Origin: an uncultured Oscillospiraceae bacterium
Lineage (GTDB): Bacteria; Bacillota; Clostridia; Oscillospirales; Acutalibacteraceae
Reading direction: 5' to 3'
DNA length: 64,000 nt
Assembly: GCA_910587835.1 (NCBI GenBank)
Contig: CAJUNQ010000118.1
Span: forward strand, 9,469-73,468
Below are positions 62,608 to 64,000 of this stretch, one piece after another. A program made the position numbers and the translations under genes. Each line of letters opens with the position of its first letter. The stretch's first letter is position 1. The notes under the pieces were generated by a model. The model was given only the letters and a program-made list of their open reading frames with translations, was not told where the DNA came from and made no database searches.

Positions 62608-63090
62608 ATGCAGATTAACCCCGTGAGAAACACCATCAACCATGAATTGACCGCTCAGCAGACCCAACAGGCCCAGCAGGCCCGGGAAGCCAGCCGCTCC
62701 CCTCAGGAGAAGCCCGTGGAGCAGGGGGCAAAGGGGGAATTCTATCAGGCCCCGGACCAGTATACCCCCCAAAAGCCGGAGGGCGCTCCCGGCCTCTACG
62801 AAATAGAGGCCAGCCAGGAGGGGCCGCGGGTGAGCTTCGCCCCGCCAAAGGAGGCTCCCGGGAGCCAGAAGGAGCAGGGAAGGCCAGCGGAGGTCACTAC
62901 CACGGACACGGACCAGGTGGACCGGGAGATTGAGGCCGCCCGGAAAAAGGTGGAGGACCTGCGAGGCCGGGCGGACCAGGTCCAGGGCCCGGAGAAGGAA
63001 CGCTTGGAACGGCTGCTGAAGCGGGCCGAAAGCGAGCTGGAACGCAAGGACAACGACAGCTACCGCAGGCAGCACGCGAAGATCCGCTGA
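62608..63090 (+). CDS. Hypothetical Gln/Glu-rich protein, 160 aa
   Basis: Not recognised. A 160-residue hydrophilic protein: a Gln-rich first third (TAQQTQQAQQAREAS), a Pro/Glu linker, and a charged coiled coil at about 108-155 (VDREIEAARKKVEDLRG, ERLERLLKRAESELER). No signal peptide. ATG 62608 follows AGGAGG and its own promoter. It may be a structural or spore protein, but nothing shows this. Confidence 0.7.
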   Translation: MQINPVRNTINHELTAQQTQQAQQAREASRSPQEKPVEQGAKGEFYQAPDQYTPQKPEGAPGLYEIEASQEGPRVSFAPPKEAPGSQKEQGRPAEVTTTDTDQVDREIEAARKKVEDLRGRADQVQGPEKERLERLLKRAESELERKDNDSYRRQHAKIR

Positions 63091-63163
63091 GGCATACGGG
63101 CCGCTTTTGCGCTCTGGTCCAGAGGCGGAGCGCGATTTTTGAACCGCATAGGCTGCAAAATAA

Positions 63164-63196
63164 AAACGCCGGGGCATGGGACGCTCCGGCGTTTCG
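63164..63196. terminator. Terminator between convergent genes
   Basis: AAACGCCGG (63164-63172) pairs with CCGGCGTTT (63186-63194). The minus side has TTTTTATTTT, so it serves mainly the XRE gene on the minus strand. Confidence 0.75.
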
Positions 63197-63550
63197 CTAT
63201 TTAGGGCAGTTCCCGGCCTGCGCCGCCCGAAAGCAGGCTACCAGGGCTTTTTCCTCCTCCCGCAGGTTGCCAATGTGAGAGAGGTCTGGCTCAACCCGCT
63301 TGGGCACCCGGCGGCGGGCGGATTCCAGGCCGGCGAAGTCCTCGGGGTGGAGAAAGGCCTCGGCTGGCAGAGAGAACACACTGGCCAGGGTCAGCAGGGC
63401 GGGGATGTCCGGCGCCGTTTTCCCGGTCTCATAGTAGGTGTAGGCTGAGCGGGTGATGCCCAGGGCTTCGGCTACCGCCCTTTGCGAAAAACCGCAGGCC
63501 AGCCGCACGCTGCGCAGCATTTCCCGCAGAGCTTTGTAGTAGTCTGACAT
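63197..63550 (-). CDS. XRE-family transcriptional regulator
   Basis: A 117-residue protein with an N-terminal HTH of the Cro/cI type (LRSVRLACGFSQRAVAEALG...YYETGKTAPDI, residues 8-50) and a basic C-terminal part. ATG 63550 follows AAGGAG. It is divergent from the RHH protein, with AT-rich DNA and several TATAAT-like words between, so it may regulate that neighbour or itself. Confidence 0.88.
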   Translation of the reverse strand: MSDYYKALREMLRSVRLACGFSQRAVAEALGITRSAYTYYETGKTAPDIPALLTLASVFSLPAEAFLHPEDFAGLESARRRVPKRVEPDLSHIGNLREEEKALVACFRAAQAGNCPK

Positions 63551-63650
63551 GATTTGCTCCTTTTTAAAGGTTTATTGTCCTTATAACATATATTATAACA
63601 TATCATTTGTTGGCTCTCAAGCATAAAATATGTTTGAGAGGTGATGAATT

Positions 63651-63863
63651 ATGGAAGAACTGGTAATCAAAGCAAAAAGAAGCAAAGGAGAGGATGGCTA
63701 CCGGGTATTTTCGGTGCGCATCAGGGAAGATTTGGTGCGGCAGCTGGATGCCATTGCGGCAGAAACGCGCCGCAGCCGTAACGAGCTGGTTGGTATGCTT
63801 GTGGAATATTCCCTGCAGCACTACAAGGTAGAGCCATCGGAAGGAGGTGAGAGAGCAGGATAG
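63651..63863 (+). CDS. Ribbon-helix-helix (CopG-like) protein
   Basis: A 70-residue protein with a ribbon-helix-helix fold: FSVRIREDLVRQLDAIAAET then SRNELVGMLVEYSLQHY. Such proteins are DNA-binding antitoxins or plasmid-type regulators. ATG 63651 follows GAGAGGTG. No toxin gene follows within the window, which ends 137 bases later in the repeat. Confidence 0.85.
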   Translation: MEELVIKAKRSKGEDGYRVFSVRIREDLVRQLDAIAAETRRSRNELVGMLVEYSLQHYKVEPSEGGERAG

Positions 63864-64000
63864 GGCTTGTTTGAAAATAGAGGAAATGACGGATTTTTGA
63901 CCAGAAGCGGTCAGCTTCAAGGAGAAGAACCGCTGTAGTTAGCTACGCTAACTACGCCAATACTTGCGTATTACGAGGATTTTCGACGCAGAAGATGGCA
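63863..64000. repeat. Dispersed repeat, start of second copy (partial)
   Basis: GGGCTTGTTTGAAA marks the end of a repeat that continues past the window. It carries ATTTTTGACCAGAAG, and inverted words (GTAGTTAGC/GCTAACTAC around 63936-63955) form a hairpin. It is related to the 2889-3014 element read in the opposite direction. Confidence 0.5.

Noticed and set aside
63651..63863. Antitoxin of the MazF at 5912
   Set aside because: The ribbon-helix-helix protein is 57 kb away and has no toxin next to it; a functional link cannot be supported.

Overview
The window looks like chromosomal DNA of a spore-forming, GC-rich member of the Clostridia (Bacillota), most likely an Oscillospirales/Oscillospiraceae-type gut anaerobe. 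The evidence is a SpoVAC gene, a Spo0A-type regulator, a SpoVK/CbxX-type AAA ATPase, DUF1540, a T-box in front of leuS, consensus sigma-A promoters, strong AGGAGG ribosome binding sites with many TTG/GTG starts, and a sortase-anchored surface protein. The genus is inference. No rRNA, tRNA, CRISPR array, prophage or IS transposase was seen.

Layout. 1-10.1 kb: end of an ABC exporter, a DUF1540 protein, an ADP-ribosylglycohydrolase, a lone SpoVAC, a SEC-C protein, cca, a MazF without visible antitoxin, a TfoX C-terminal-domain protein, aroD and a two-AAA-domain SpoVK-like protein. 10.5-22.4 kb: a carbohydrate locus with a GH31 alpha-xylosidase, a solute-binding lipoprotein and two permeases (no ATPase), a cytoplasmic hybrid histidine kinase and a GH2 enzyme. 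The binding-protein operon has a 65-nt three-way-junction leader. 22.6-28.1 kb: an atypical Spo0A, an AT-rich gap with DnaA-box-like words, a P-type cation ATPase, a PAP2 phosphatase and a GNAT enzyme. 28.1-28.75 kb: two tandem cassettes, each with a 31-codon hydrophobic peptide gene facing a convergent antisense RNA. They share a bidirectional terminator and a direct repeat at the peptide start, which is the plan of Fst/par type I toxin-antitoxin loci. 28.75-36.8 kb: an RND transporter with a large coiled-coil insert, hisH-hisF, an M15-like protein without metal ligands and a transglutaminase-like lipoprotein.

37-47.6 kb is a cell-surface region: a type IV pilus-like operon (PilC-like, four small pseudopilin-like proteins, PilT-like ATPase), a formate/nitrite-type channel, a class B sortase, and a 1438-residue repeat-rich wall-anchored protein whose leader carries two tandem cyclic-di-GMP-I riboswitch aptamers. 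Surface display is therefore probably tied to c-di-GMP. 47.7-64 kb is mostly housekeeping: a MATE pump, smc, a DUF6440 protein, ftsY with an unusual C-terminal tail, an RdgB fused to a cysteine-rich domain, yhbY-nadD-yqeK-rsfS with ATGA-type overlaps, an acetyltransferase with an apparent N-terminal frameshift, a T-box-controlled leuS, two small DNA-binding proteins, and the start of a dispersed repeat related to a MITE-like element at 2.9 kb.

Most coding calls rest on recognisable motifs and full-length reading frames with good ribosome binding sites. RNA and promoter calls were made by eye and have not been folded or searched.
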